From positions 46,794 through 110,793 of the forward strand of contig JAJZUC010000003.1 in NCBI GenBank assembly GCA_021847245.1: 64,000 nucleotides of DNA. The letters run 5' to 3'. The notes beneath the pieces were generated by a model that saw only the letters and a list, made by a program, of their open reading frames with translations, had not been told where the DNA came from and searched no databases. The stretch comes from Deltaproteobacteria bacterium. GTDB lineage: Bacteria; Desulfobacterota; Desulfuromonadia; Geobacterales; Geobacteraceae. Of this stretch, positions 25,907 to 33,826 are shown piece after piece (position 1 is the stretch's first letter; each line of letters begins with the position of its first letter). The position numbers and the translations under genes are program-made.

Positions 25907-27112
25907 ATGCTCCCCTACTCCCTGATCCACGAAGCCGCCGACCGCCTCAAGAAGCGGGTGCGGCGCACCGAGTTGATCCACTCCCACCACTTCAGCGAAC
26001 GGCTCGGGATCCCGGTCCACTTCAAGTGCGAAAACCTGCAGCGGACCGGCTCCTTCAAGATCCGCGGCGCCCTCAACTTCATGCTCGCCCAGCCCCGGGA
26101 GGCGCTGGCCCGCGGGGTCATCACCGCCTCGGCGGGAAACCACGCCCAGGGGGTCGCCTTCTCCGCCGACCTCCTCGGCGTCCAGGCCACGGTCTTCATG
26201 CCCGAGAGCACCCCTCCCCAGAAGGTCCAGGCAACCAGGGAGTACGGGGCCGAGGTGGTGCTGGCGGGGAAGAACTTCGACGAGGCCTTTGCCGCCGCCC
26301 TCCAGGCCCGAAAGGAGAGCGGGGCGCTCTTCGTCCACCCCTTCGACGACCACCTGGTCATGGCGGGCCAGGGGACCATCGGCCTGGAGATCCTCCAAGA
26401 ACTCCCCGACGTCGCCACGATCCTCGTCCCCATCGGAGGGGGGGGCCTCATCGCCGGGATCGCCACGGCGGTAAAGGAGACCCACCCCCACGTCCGGATC
26501 ATCGGAGTGGAGTCGAAGGCCGCCCCCTCCATGCACTATTCGGTGAAAAAGGGAAAGATCCTGGAAGCCCCCCTCACGGTGACGCTGGCCGACGGCATCG
26601 CCGTGAAGAAGGTGGGGAAGAACACCTTCCCCATCGTGCGGGAACTGGTGGACGAGGTGGTGCTGGTGGACGAGGAGGAGATCGCCCTCGCCATCGTGGC
26701 GCTGCTGGAACGGACCAAGCTTCTCGTGGAGGGGGCGGGGGCGGTGACCCTGGCGGCCCTTCTGAACGGCAGGGCCGGAAAGCCGGCCGGCAAGACCGTC
26801 TGCGTTCTGTCGGGGGGAAACATCGACGTGAAGACCATCGCCACCGTGGTGGAGCGGGGGCTCCTGGCCGCGGGGCGCTACCTGAAGCTGAAGGTGCTCC
26901 TGGACGACATCCCCGGCTCCCTGGCGAGGCTCGCCACCGACATCGCCGTCACCCGCGCCAACATCTCCCTCATCACCCACGAGCGCCGCTCCAAGGATCT
27001 CCCCCTCGGCAAGACCGAGGTCCTCCTGGAGCTGGAGACCCGGGGGTACGAGCATATCCAGGAGGTCATCGACCACCTGGGGCAGGGGTATGAGGTGAAT
27101 GTGGTGAAGTGA
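25907..27112 (+). CDS. ilvA: Threonine ammonia-lyase (threonine dehydratase)
   Basis: The enzyme makes 2-oxobutanoate and ammonia from threonine, the first step toward isoleucine. The 401-residue protein has the PLP lysine Lys51 in Ser-Phe-Lys-Ile-Arg-Gly-Ala, the phosphate loop Gly-Gly-Gly-Gly-Leu near residue 180, and a C-terminal ACT-type domain (about 325-401). This is the shorter TdcB/IlvA form with one ACT domain. Geobacter also makes isoleucine through citramalate, so this enzyme may be secondary; that is known for the genus, not seen here. Its 3' end overlaps the convergent glycosyltransferase gene. Confidence 0.92.
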   Translation: MLPYSLIHEAADRLKKRVRRTELIHSHHFSERLGIPVHFKCENLQRTGSFKIRGALNFMLAQPREALARGVITASAGNHAQGVAFSADLLGVQATVFMPESTPPQKVQATREYGAEVVLAGKNFDEAFAAALQARKESGALFVHPFDDHLVMAGQGTIGLEILQELPDVATILVPIGGGGLIAGIATAVKETHPHVRIIGVESKAAPSMHYSVKKGKILEAPLTVTLADGIAVKKVGKNTFPIVRELVDEVVLVDEEEIALAIVALLERTKLLVEGAGAVTLAALLNGRAGKPAGKTVCVLSGGNIDVKTIATVVERGLLAAGRYLKLKVLLDDIPGSLARLATDIAVTRANISLITHERRSKDLPLGKTEVLLELETRGYEHIQEVIDHLGQGYEVNVVK

Positions 27113-27767
27113 GGCGCGCAAGCCCCAGGAGGAACTCCCGGGTCAGGGGGGCGGTGCTCTCCGGCGCCACGAGTCCCGGCCGCCGCAGGTCGTCGGCCGT
27201 ATCCACGTCGTACCAGGGGGGAAGAAGCGCCGTGGCGAGCCCCGCCTCCGCCGCCCTGGCAAGGGAGCACTCCAGAACATGCTCCGTAGACCAGGGAATA
27301 TGGGCAAAGAGCTCCGGGTGGAAGCGCTTCATCGCCAGAAGGTAGTAGCCGCCATCCTCGCTCGGGCCGAACACCGCATCGACCGCCGGATCCGCCAGCA
27401 GCGCGTAGGCCAGCCCGACAAACTCCGGCGGCAGATCGGGGGAATCGGTGCCGATAATCGCCACCCGGCCGTCCCCCCGGTCGAACGCCCGGCGAAACGC
27501 CCCCGCCATCCGCTCCCCCAGGTCATGCCCCTCCTGGGGGAAGAGCTCTCCCGAAAAGACCCCCTCGAAATATCCCCTGGCACCCTCCCCCTCCTCGTAG
27601 CAGAGCTGGCGATCGACCCCCGTCATTTGGCCAACCTTCCCGAGAACGTCGAAGAGCATGCAACGATAGAGCTCCGCGGCAGCATCCGCCGAAAGGGGCG
27701 GCACGAGCCTGGTCTTTACCCGCCCCGGAGTCGGTTTTTTGGCGAAGATCAACAGTGTTTTTGACAT
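27066..27767 (-). CDS. TIGR04282-type glycosyltransferase
   Basis: The 233-residue protein belongs to the small nucleotide-sugar transferase family TIGR04282 (COG3222). Family signs are Phe-Ala-Lys-x-Pro-x-Pro-Gly-x-Val-Lys-Thr-Arg-Leu at residues 8-21, Gly-Thr-Asp-Ser-Pro-Asp near 110, and Gly-Pro-Ser-Glu-Asp-Gly-Gly-Tyr-Tyr near 135. The start at 27767 lacks a clear ribosome site; a GTG at 27797 is an alternative. It overlaps the end of ilvA by 47 bases on the other strand, an unusual arrangement. The substrate is unknown. Confidence 0.82.
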   Translation of the reverse strand: MSKTLLIFAKKPTPGRVKTRLVPPLSADAAAELYRCMLFDVLGKVGQMTGVDRQLCYEEGEGARGYFEGVFSGELFPQEGHDLGERMAGAFRRAFDRGDGRVAIIGTDSPDLPPEFVGLAYALLADPAVDAVFGPSEDGGYYLLAMKRFHPELFAHIPWSTEHVLECSLARAAEAGLATALLPPWYDVDTADDLRRPGLVAPESTAPLTREFLLGLARLTSPHSPHTPAPGGR

Positions 27768-27815
27768 GACAAGAGGGGGGTTCGGGGGGAGTTGCACCGG
27801 GGATAACCGCTAGCT

Positions 27816-27932
27816 TTATCCACAACTTTGGGCCTTTTCCACACAGTTATCCACAACCGCTGTCGACAACCCGGACCGGGCGGCAAAGCAAATAGCGTGC
27901 GCAAATGAAAAAATTTTATCCTTAATTCGGCA
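27816..27932. other. DnaA-box cluster next to an AT-rich stretch
   Basis: Two perfect DnaA boxes, TTATCCACA, lie at 27816-27824 and 27847-27855, with a one-mismatch copy TTTTCCACA at 27835-27843. All three point the same way and are 19 and 12 bases apart. An AT-rich run (about 27903-27932) follows. The layout is like part of a bacterial origin or a DnaA-binding control site. dnaA and dnaN are not in the window. Confidence 0.55.
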
Positions 27933-27996
27933 GATGCCCACATACTTCATTCGCTGAAACGCACTCATTACGCATGCGGACAACTGCCGGACTCGA

Positions 27997-28821
27997 TCAA
28001 CATTTTTCCCGCCGGTCCCGTTCGATGGCCGCGTAGGCCGAATGCTTGTGGATCGACTCGTAGTTTTCCGCCTCCACCGAGAACCAGGTGATGGCCTCCA
28101 GCGCGAGGAGCCGCTGGGTCGCCTCCCGGACGATGTCCTCGACGAACTTCGGATTCTCGTAGGCCCGCTCGGTGACGAACTTCTCGTCCTCCCGCTTCAG
28201 GAGCGACCAGACCGGGCTCGATCCGCACTCCTCGATCAGCGCCACCAGATCCTCGATCCAGATGAACTCGGCGTAGCGGACCCGCACCGTGATGGCGCTC
28301 CGCTGGTTGTGGGCGCCGTAGCGCGAGAGCTCTTTGCTGCAGGGACAGAGGGAGGTGACCGGCACCGTCACCCCGAGGACGAAGTCGAGCTCCTCCCCCA
28401 GGGTGCCGATGAAGGAGCAGGTGTACTCCATGAGGCTCTTCGCACCGGAGACCGGGGCGCGCTTCTCGATGAAGTAGGGGAACTCGATCTCCAGGTGGGC
28501 CGACGAGGCCCCCAGCTTCTCCTTCATCCGCTGGAGGATCGGCTCCATCTTGTCCAGGGCGATCTCCTCCCGGTAGGCATTGAGGATCTCGATGAAGCGG
28601 CTCATGTGGGTCCCCTTGAAGTGGTGGGGGAGATCCACGTACATGTTCACCCGGGCGACGGTCTGCTGGAACTTCCGGTTCTTGTCCATCACCACGATGG
28701 GATAGGAGATATCCTTCACCCCCACCTTGCTGATCGGGATCTTGCGGGTGTCGAGCGACTTCTGGACGTCGCGGAGGGGATGGGGTTTTGAGTTTTGAGT
28801 TTTGAGTTTTGAGTTATTCAC
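27997..28821 (-). CDS. folE2: GTP cyclohydrolase FolE2
   Basis: FolE2 (COG1469) converts GTP to 7,8-dihydroneopterin triphosphate for folate and queuosine synthesis. The conserved catalytic block Cys-Pro-Cys-Ser-Lys-Glu-Leu and the Asn-Gln-Arg-Ser motif are present. The start is a GTG at 28821 that overlaps the queC stop (GTGA). The first 13 codons are encoded by four copies of a 7-base repeat, giving an N-terminus rich in Asn, Lys and Ser. Coupling with queC supports a role in queuosine precursor formation. Confidence 0.9.
   Translation of the reverse strand: MNNSKLKTQNSKPHPLRDVQKSLDTRKIPISKVGVKDISYPIVVMDKNRKFQQTVARVNMYVDLPHHFKGTHMSRFIEILNAYREEIALDKMEPILQRMKEKLGASSAHLEIEFPYFIEKRAPVSGAKSLMEYTCSFIGTLGEELDFVLGVTVPVTSLCPCSKELSRYGAHNQRSAITVRVRYAEFIWIEDLVALIEECGSSPVWSLLKREDEKFVTERAYENPKFVEDIVREATQRLLALEAITWFSVEAENYESIHKHSAYAAIERDRREKC
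28785..28812. repeat. Four tandem GTTTTGA repeats in the start of folE2
   Basis: Four exact 7-base copies lie within codons about 4-13 of folE2. Because 7 is not a multiple of 3, gain or loss of one copy would shift the frame. Confidence 0.85.
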
Positions 28822-29504
28822 TGTTCACCGTTCATGTATTTCACCGGATCCGCCGCCCCCGCCTCGGCAAACCCTTTCAGCCGCAGGCGGCAGGAGTCGC
28901 AGAGGCCGCAGGCGAGCCCCTCGGGGGTCGGGTCGTAGCAGGAGTGGGTGCGGCCGTAGTCGACACCGAGCCCGAGGCCCTTTTGGATGATCTCGGCCTT
29001 GCTGAGGTGGATGAGCGGGGTGTGGATGCGGAAGCGCCCCGTCCCCTCCACCCCCGCCTTCGTGGCGAGGTTCGCCATCTTTTCGTAGGCGGCGATGTAC
29101 TCGGGGCGGCAGTCGGGATACCCCGAGTAGTCGAGGGCGTTTACCCCGATGAAGATGTCGAAGGCCCCCAGCACCTCGGCCCACCCCAAGGCGAAGGAGA
29201 GGAAGATGGTGTTGCGCGCCGGGACGTAGGTGACCGGGATCTCCTCCCCCACCCCCTCCTTCGGCACGGCGATGTCGGCGGTTAGGGCGCTTCCCCCCAC
29301 CTTGCGCAGGTCGAACTCCACCACCAGGTGCTCCGCCGCCCCGAAATGCCGGGCGTTGGCCCTTGCCACCTCCAGCTCGTGGCGGTGCCGCTGGCCGTAG
29401 GAAAAGCTCATGGCATACGGTTCGAACCCTTCGGCCCGGGCCAGGGCGAGACAGGTGGTGGAATCGAGCCCCCCGCTGTAGAGGACGACGGCTTTTTTCG
29501 ACAT
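28818..29504 (-). CDS. queC: 7-cyano-7-deazaguanine synthase
   Basis: QueC turns 7-carboxy-7-deazaguanine into preQ0 with ATP and ammonia. The 228-residue protein has the ATP loop Tyr-Ser-Gly-Gly-Leu-Asp-Ser-Thr near residues 8-16. The zinc-binding cysteines sit near the end (Cys-Tyr-Asp and Cys-Gly-Leu-Cys-Asp-Ser-Cys). The ATG at 29504 follows a GGGGGGA ribosome site. It is translationally coupled to folE2 downstream, and together they supply the first and last steps of the preQ0 branch. Confidence 0.93.
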   Translation of the reverse strand: MSKKAVVLYSGGLDSTTCLALARAEGFEPYAMSFSYGQRHRHELEVARANARHFGAAEHLVVEFDLRKVGGSALTADIAVPKEGVGEEIPVTYVPARNTIFLSFALGWAEVLGAFDIFIGVNALDYSGYPDCRPEYIAAYEKMANLATKAGVEGTGRFRIHTPLIHLSKAEIIQKGLGLGVDYGRTHSCYDPTPEGLACGLCDSCRLRLKGFAEAGAADPVKYMNGEQ

Positions 29505-29582
29505 GGATCCCCCCGCGGCGCATTTTCGCGCCAATTGTGGTCGTTCGGACACCATCCTACCTCATGGGAAAAGGGGAGACAA

Positions 29583-30773
29583 CTACAGAAACCAGCTTAC
29601 CGACCCGCAGAGCCGCTCCAGGAGACGGACATGCCAGCCGCGGCGCTCGTGCTCTTCCAGCAGCACCGGGCGGGAACCGGCCAGGTCGGCGGCGAACATG
29701 TCGGCCACCTGGCGGCCGAAGTCGCGGCTCACGACGATGGCATTCACCTCGAAGTTGCGATGGAAGCTCCGGTTGTCGAGGTTGGCGGAGCCGACCACCC
29801 CCCACCAGTCGTCGATCAGCATCACCTTGGCGTGGAGGACGGGCCCCTGGCGCTCGTGGATCTCGATCCCCCCCCGCAGCAGGGGGGCATAGTAGCTCCG
29901 GCTCACGAGCCCCACGAGCGGGACGTCGTTCTTGGCGGGAAGGATGAGCTGGACCCGGACCCCGCGCCGGACCGCCCGCAGGAGCGAGCGGACCACCCGC
30001 GGCCCCGGCACGAAGTACGGGTTCATGATCCGGATCGACTCGGTGGCCCCGGCCATGGCGGCCAGGAAGGCGTTGCGGATGAACGAGCGGCTGCGGTGGG
30101 GTCCGCCGGCCACCACCATCACCTCGGCATCCCCCATCCCGGCCACGGGAACCTCCTCGGCGAGCCAGCACGGAGGAACCCGCCCCCCCTCCTCCTGCCA
30201 GAACTCCCGGAACAGTCTCACCATCACCGCCACCGCCGGGCCGTCGATCCGCACCCCCACGTCGCGCCACCGCTCGGCGGCGCGACCGAACCCCGAATAC
30301 TCGTCGCCGATGTTGGCGCCGCAGACGAACGCGGTCTCCCCGTCGACGAGCGCCATCTTGCGGTGGTCGCGCTTGTCGAACCAGGCGAGCCCCCGGCGAA
30401 ACGGCGGCGGATTGAAGGCGAGGCAGCGCACCCCTCCCCGCTCGAGACGCCGGAAGAAGGCGGTGGGGGTCTCGAAGGAGCCGATGTAGTCGTAGATCAG
30501 GGAGACATCCACCCCCCGGCCGGCGGCGGCCAGCAGCGCCTCGGCGAAGGCGCCGCCGGTGGCGTCGTCCCGCACGATGTAGAACTCGGCGTGGATGTGG
30601 TGGCGCGCCTCGGCGAAGGCCGCCAGCAGGGCCGGGAAGAACTCCCCGCCGCTGCGGTAGAGTGCCACCCGGTTGCCGCGGGAGTGGGCCGCCTCGGCGC
30701 TTCTGCGGAAAAACCGGAGAAACCGCGGAGCGCGGCCGGCCGCCCGGATATTCTTGCGGCGAATGACTGACAT
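29583..30773 (-). CDS. Cardiolipin synthase-like phospholipase D family protein
   Basis: The 396-residue protein has two HKD motifs: His-Arg-Lys-Met-x-Leu-Val-Asp in the first half and His-Ala-Lys-Val-Met-Leu-Ile-Asp in the second, each followed by Gly-Ser/Gly-Ala-Asn. This is the cardiolipin synthase signature. There are no N-terminal membrane helices, so it resembles the shorter ClsB type more than ClsA. Phosphatidylglycerol condensation is expected. An alternative TTG start four codons upstream exists; the ATG at 30773 was preferred. Confidence 0.88.
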   Translation of the reverse strand: MSVIRRKNIRAAGRAPRFLRFFRRSAEAAHSRGNRVALYRSGGEFFPALLAAFAEARHHIHAEFYIVRDDATGGAFAEALLAAAGRGVDVSLIYDYIGSFETPTAFFRRLERGGVRCLAFNPPPFRRGLAWFDKRDHRKMALVDGETAFVCGANIGDEYSGFGRAAERWRDVGVRIDGPAVAVMVRLFREFWQEEGGRVPPCWLAEEVPVAGMGDAEVMVVAGGPHRSRSFIRNAFLAAMAGATESIRIMNPYFVPGPRVVRSLLRAVRRGVRVQLILPAKNDVPLVGLVSRSYYAPLLRGGIEIHERQGPVLHAKVMLIDDWWGVVGSANLDNRSFHRNFEVNAIVVSRDFGRQVADMFAADLAGSRPVLLEEHERRGWHVRLLERLCGSVSWFL

Positions 30774-30789
30774 GGGGTCACACAAACGG

Positions 30790-30819
30790 CGAAGGCGCGG
30801 GGGGTGACCCGCGCCTTCG
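30790..30819 (-). terminator. Strong GC hairpin after the 30828 gene
   Basis: A perfect 12-bp stem (CGAAGGCGCGGG and complement) with a 6-base loop lies 9 bases after the small gene's stop. There is no T-run, so termination efficiency is uncertain. Confidence 0.6.
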
Positions 30820-30827
30820 GCTGATGC

Positions 30828-31028
30828 TCAATCCTCGTAGGCGATGACCCTGACGAGCCCGATGGTCTCGCCCGTGTCATCGGTTGTGGGGGTGTCGGAA
30901 ACGGCAACGAGCCGCTTCACCCCGTTCTCGGCCACGAACCTGTTGACCAGCGCATCGAGCTCCGCGAGCTCGTGCATGGTCTTCAGGGGCCGGATCTCCA
31001 TACCGAACGTCTTGACCTTGTACGCCAC
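30828..31028 (-). CDS. Small conserved-looking hypothetical protein
   Basis: I chose the GTG at 31028 because AGGAGG lies seven bases before it; the product is 66 residues. It has one long helix (Met-His-Glu-Leu-Ala-Glu-Leu-Asp-Ala-Leu-Val) and a beta segment (Arg-Leu-Val-Ala-Val-Ser-Asp, later Ile-Gly-Leu-Val-Arg-Val-Ile-Ala-Tyr-Glu-Asp). No signal or membrane segment is seen. The family is not recognised. It follows the NifU-like gene on the opposite side and may be separately terminated. Confidence 0.62.
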   Translation of the reverse strand: MAYKVKTFGMEIRPLKTMHELAELDALVNRFVAENGVKRLVAVSDTPTTDDTGETIGLVRVIAYED

Positions 31029-31076
31029 GGGACACCTCCTGTTTCCCCGAGCCGGCACGTCGGCCGGAAACGCCTG

Positions 31077-31298
31077 TTACACCGACACCACTTCCTTGAC
31101 CCCCGGCACCTTCTCCTTGAGGGTCCGCTCGATCCCCATCTTGAGGGTCATGGTCGACATGGGGCAGTGGCCGCAGGCCCCCACGAGCTTCACCTTCACC
31201 ACGCCGTCGGCGCTAACCTCCACGAGCTCCACATCCCCGCCGTCCGCCTGGAGCGCGGGGCGCACCATGTCGAGAACCTTCTTTACCTCTTCAACCAT
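31077..31298 (-). CDS. NifU C-terminal-domain Fe-S scaffold protein
   Basis: The 73-residue protein is a stand-alone NifU C-terminal (NFU) domain. The Cys-Gly-His-Cys-Pro motif near residues 42-46 binds a 4Fe-4S cluster for delivery to client proteins. Length and motif fit the family exactly. The start has GGAGG nearby (31298). In an organism with many Fe-S and cytochrome proteins, such carriers are expected. Confidence 0.9.
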   Translation of the reverse strand: MVEEVKKVLDMVRPALQADGGDVELVEVSADGVVKVKLVGACGHCPMSTMTLKMGIERTLKEKVPGVKEVVSV

Positions 31299-31352
31299 CG
31301 TTGTCTCCTCCTTGTGGGTTATCCTGCCATCCGCCGCCGGGCCGGGGAGATG

Positions 31353-31814
31353 CTACTCCCCCTTGAGCGCCCGGTATTTCCCGGTGACCACCCGCAGGTG
31401 CTCCTCCTCCTCGTCCCGCAGGGCCTTGAGCATGCTCCTGCCGTCCTGATCGCCGGTCTTTTCCATGAGGGTCTCGAAATAGGCGATCCCCTTCTTTTCA
31501 ATCTCCATGGCGATCTCCAGGGCCTGGAGATCGTCGGTGTCGAAACCGACCTGCTTCTCCCCCGGCGCCGCCGGGTCGAGGGAGATGGTGGAGCCGCCGT
31601 AGAAGACCCAGCGTCCCCCCTCGTGGAGCGACTCGTAGAGTTCGGTGAGCTTCAGGTAGTGTTGCTCCTCGGTCTTGGCGAGCCAGCGGAAGATCCGCTT
31701 CCCTTCGGGGTTGAAGGTCTTGTGCTCGGCCCTGGTGTAGAAGTCGAAGGTCTCCTTCTCGATCTCCATGGCGCGCATGATGGCGTCGAGAATCTCTTTC
31801 CGGTTTTCGTTCAT
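31353..31814 (-). CDS. Ferritin-like/rubrerythrin-like diiron protein
   Basis: The 153-residue protein forms a four-helix bundle with metal ligands visible as Glu-Ile-Glu-Lys-Glu in helix 1, Glu-Glu-Gln-His in helix 2, Glu-Ile-Glu-Lys-Lys in helix 3 and Glu-Glu-Glu-Glu-His in helix 4. This is the COG1633 rubrerythrin-like pattern, without the C-terminal rubredoxin Cys4 domain. Peroxide or iron handling is the usual role. It overlaps the upstream phosphatase gene by 4 bases, so it is co-translated. Confidence 0.82.
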   Translation of the reverse strand: MNENRKEILDAIMRAMEIEKETFDFYTRAEHKTFNPEGKRIFRWLAKTEEQHYLKLTELYESLHEGGRWVFYGGSTISLDPAAPGEKQVGFDTDDLQALEIAMEIEKKGIAYFETLMEKTGDQDGRSMLKALRDEEEEHLRVVTGKYRALKGE

Positions 31815-32446
31815 CGGGGGTCCTCACTCATGATGGAATGCAATGCAAGCAGCTCGTCGACGCTGCGGGAAAGATAGACCTGACAGCCGAGCTCCGCCGG
31901 GAGCCGCAGGTCGATGTCGTACCGGTCCCCGACGAAGAGACACTCCGCGGGGCGCACGCCGGTTCCACGGATGATCCCTTCGAGAACCTCCCGGTCCGGC
32001 TTGGGGCGCCAGCTCTCCTCGATGGTGACCACGCGCCGGAACGCCTCCCCCAGGCCGAGCCCGTCGAGGATCCGCCCTGCCAGGGAGTGGTTGTTGTTCG
32101 TATAGAGAACAAGCTCGGCCCGCCCCGCCAGCTCCCGGAGGAGCCGGATCACCCGTTCGTCCCGCTCCAGAAACGGGGCGGGATCGATCTCGGCGGCGAA
32201 GCGGCGGTGCAGCTCCCGCAGGTCCCCCCCCAGCTCGGCGACGGCGTGGCTCAGGGTCGAGCGAAAGCCGGTGCGGGCGGAAAGCTCGGCCTTCGTCTCC
32301 CGGATGAGCCGGTCCGCCTCCTCCGGGATGATGGCGCGCAGCCCGGCCACGTAGCGGGCCGCGGCGGCGGCGATCTCCTCCCCCAGCTCCCTGCTGACGT
32401 AGAGGGTACCGTCCAGATCGAAGACGATGGCCTTGATGGCCCCCAT
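31811..32446 (-). CDS. HAD-superfamily phosphatase
   Basis: The 211-residue protein (start 32446, GAGAAG upstream) has HAD motif I Val-Phe-Asp-Leu-Asp-Gly-Thr (Asp10, Asp12), motif II Thr-Asn-Asn, a lysine in Trp-Arg-Pro-Lys-Pro-Asp, and motif IV Gly-Asp-Arg-Tyr-Asp-Ile-Asp. This is the phosphoglycolate-phosphatase-like subgroup; the substrate cannot be read from sequence. A longer start at 32500 would overlap the MidA-like gene. Confidence 0.85.
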   Translation of the reverse strand: MGAIKAIVFDLDGTLYVSRELGEEIAAAAARYVAGLRAIIPEEADRLIRETKAELSARTGFRSTLSHAVAELGGDLRELHRRFAAEIDPAPFLERDERVIRLLRELAGRAELVLYTNNNHSLAGRILDGLGLGEAFRRVVTIEESWRPKPDREVLEGIIRGTGVRPAECLFVGDRYDIDLRLPAELGCQVYLSRSVDELLALHSIMSEDPR

Positions 32447-32496
32447 CGTACTCTTCTCGCGGCCATGGCTTAAGTCTATCATCGGCGCATCGCCTG

Positions 32497-33654
32497 TCAA
32501 AAGAGCTTCCCCCAGTCACGCATGCAGAGAAGGCGCGGATTTTCGACCCCCTTCGCCTGCACGAGTACCTTGAAGGTGTCCCCCATCCCCCCGTCGGGGA
32601 GGACGAGCTTCTTGAGGGTGAGGCGAATCTTGAGGCGCTCCTCCTCGGTGGTCGCGGCCGCCTCCAGCGCCATCATCTCCTCCATCATCCCCGCCGCCAC
32701 GAGGAAGCGGTACTGCTCGCCGTACCACGCCTTCTTGAGGCCAAGGGGTTCCCCCTGCGTCATGAGGGTAGTGAAGTCGACGTGGGTCGTCATGTCCTGC
32801 TTCCCGACCCGGACATAGGGGTCTTCCTCGATGGTGTGGCGCCAGTAGCAGAGGAGCGTGCCGTTGCGGCGCATGGGGCCGTAAAGCTCGGGGGCGAGGT
32901 AGCCGTAGTCGATGGTGAGCACGAACCCCCGCTGGAGGGCCGTGGCCACCGAGGCGAGCCAGCGGACCGCATTCAGGTTGATCTCCGCCCGCTGCCCGGG
33001 GTCGAGGGTGACGCCGAGGCGGGCGAGATACCCCTCCAGTTCGGGGGTGGAGGGAGGCTCCAGGGTCTCGGCGAAGCGGTCGCCGGCGGCGGCCACATAG
33101 ACCTCCCGCAGCCCCTCCGGCGTCATCTCCACCAGGTGGACCGGGAAGGAGTCGATGAGCTCGTTGGAATAGAGGCAGCCGGTGAAGCGGAGGCGCCCTT
33201 CCGCCAGGTCGGCGGGGGTGCTCCAGGAGAGCTTGGGGAGATGGTCGGCGAGGAACTGCCGCTGGACCTCCGCCAGGGAGGGCTCCGCCTCCACCAGGCG
33301 GAAGGAGAGGATAGCGTAAAGCTCGCCGTTCAGCTCGCGGATCGTGTCGAGCACGTCCTTCGCCAGCTGGCCGTGGCCCGCCCCCACCTCCACCACCTCG
33401 AAGGGGGCGGGGCATCCCATCACCTCCCACATCCGGCAGATCTCCCGGGCGACGAGCCGCCCGAAGACCCGGTGGACGTTGATGCTGGTGTAGAAATCCC
33501 CCTCCGCCCCCACCTTGCGGCCGGGGGAGGTGTAGTAGCCAAGCCCCGGCTCGTAGAGGCAGGCGGCCATGAAGTCGACAAAAGGAATCGCCCCCCGTTC
33601 CCGGATCCGGCCGAGGATGATGTTGCGCAGCGCCGAGTCGTCCACCTGTTCCAC
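32497..33654 (-). CDS. MidA/NDUFAF7-family SAM-dependent methyltransferase
   Basis: The 385-residue protein belongs to COG1565; the mitochondrial relative NDUFAF7 methylates a complex I subunit. Landmarks are Gly-Tyr-Tyr-Thr-Ser-x-Gly-x-Lys-Val-Gly and Gly-Asp-Phe-Tyr-Thr-Ser near the start, the SAM loop Glu-Val-Gly-Ala-Gly-His-Gly, and Ser-Asn-Glu-Leu-Ile-Asp-Ser-Phe-Pro-Val. I chose the GTG at 33654, preceded by GGGAGG at five bases; upstream codons have no ribosome site. The bacterial substrate is not established. Confidence 0.85.
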   Translation of the reverse strand: MEQVDDSALRNIILGRIRERGAIPFVDFMAACLYEPGLGYYTSPGRKVGAEGDFYTSINVHRVFGRLVAREICRMWEVMGCPAPFEVVEVGAGHGQLAKDVLDTIRELNGELYAILSFRLVEAEPSLAEVQRQFLADHLPKLSWSTPADLAEGRLRFTGCLYSNELIDSFPVHLVEMTPEGLREVYVAAAGDRFAETLEPPSTPELEGYLARLGVTLDPGQRAEINLNAVRWLASVATALQRGFVLTIDYGYLAPELYGPMRRNGTLLCYWRHTIEEDPYVRVGKQDMTTHVDFTTLMTQGEPLGLKKAWYGEQYRFLVAAGMMEEMMALEAAATTEEERLKIRLTLKKLVLPDGGMGDTFKVLVQAKGVENPRLLCMRDWGKLF

Positions 33655-33826
33655 GAAAACCTCCCGAAAAATTTCACTTATAGTGCATGGAAGGTCGTTT
33701 GTCAACGCGGCGCGGGAGCGAAAGGAGGCGGAACGGCAGGCGGGTTCGAAACCGATGGCGAAAAGGGCCGGGGAAAAAGGAAACGGAATGCCTGGACGGA
33801 ACAGGAGCAGGCACCCGGTGGGACCG

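Noticed and set aside
29328..30770. A 480-codon plus-strand frame
   Set aside because: It is antisense to the cardiolipin synthase gene, which shows both HKD motifs.
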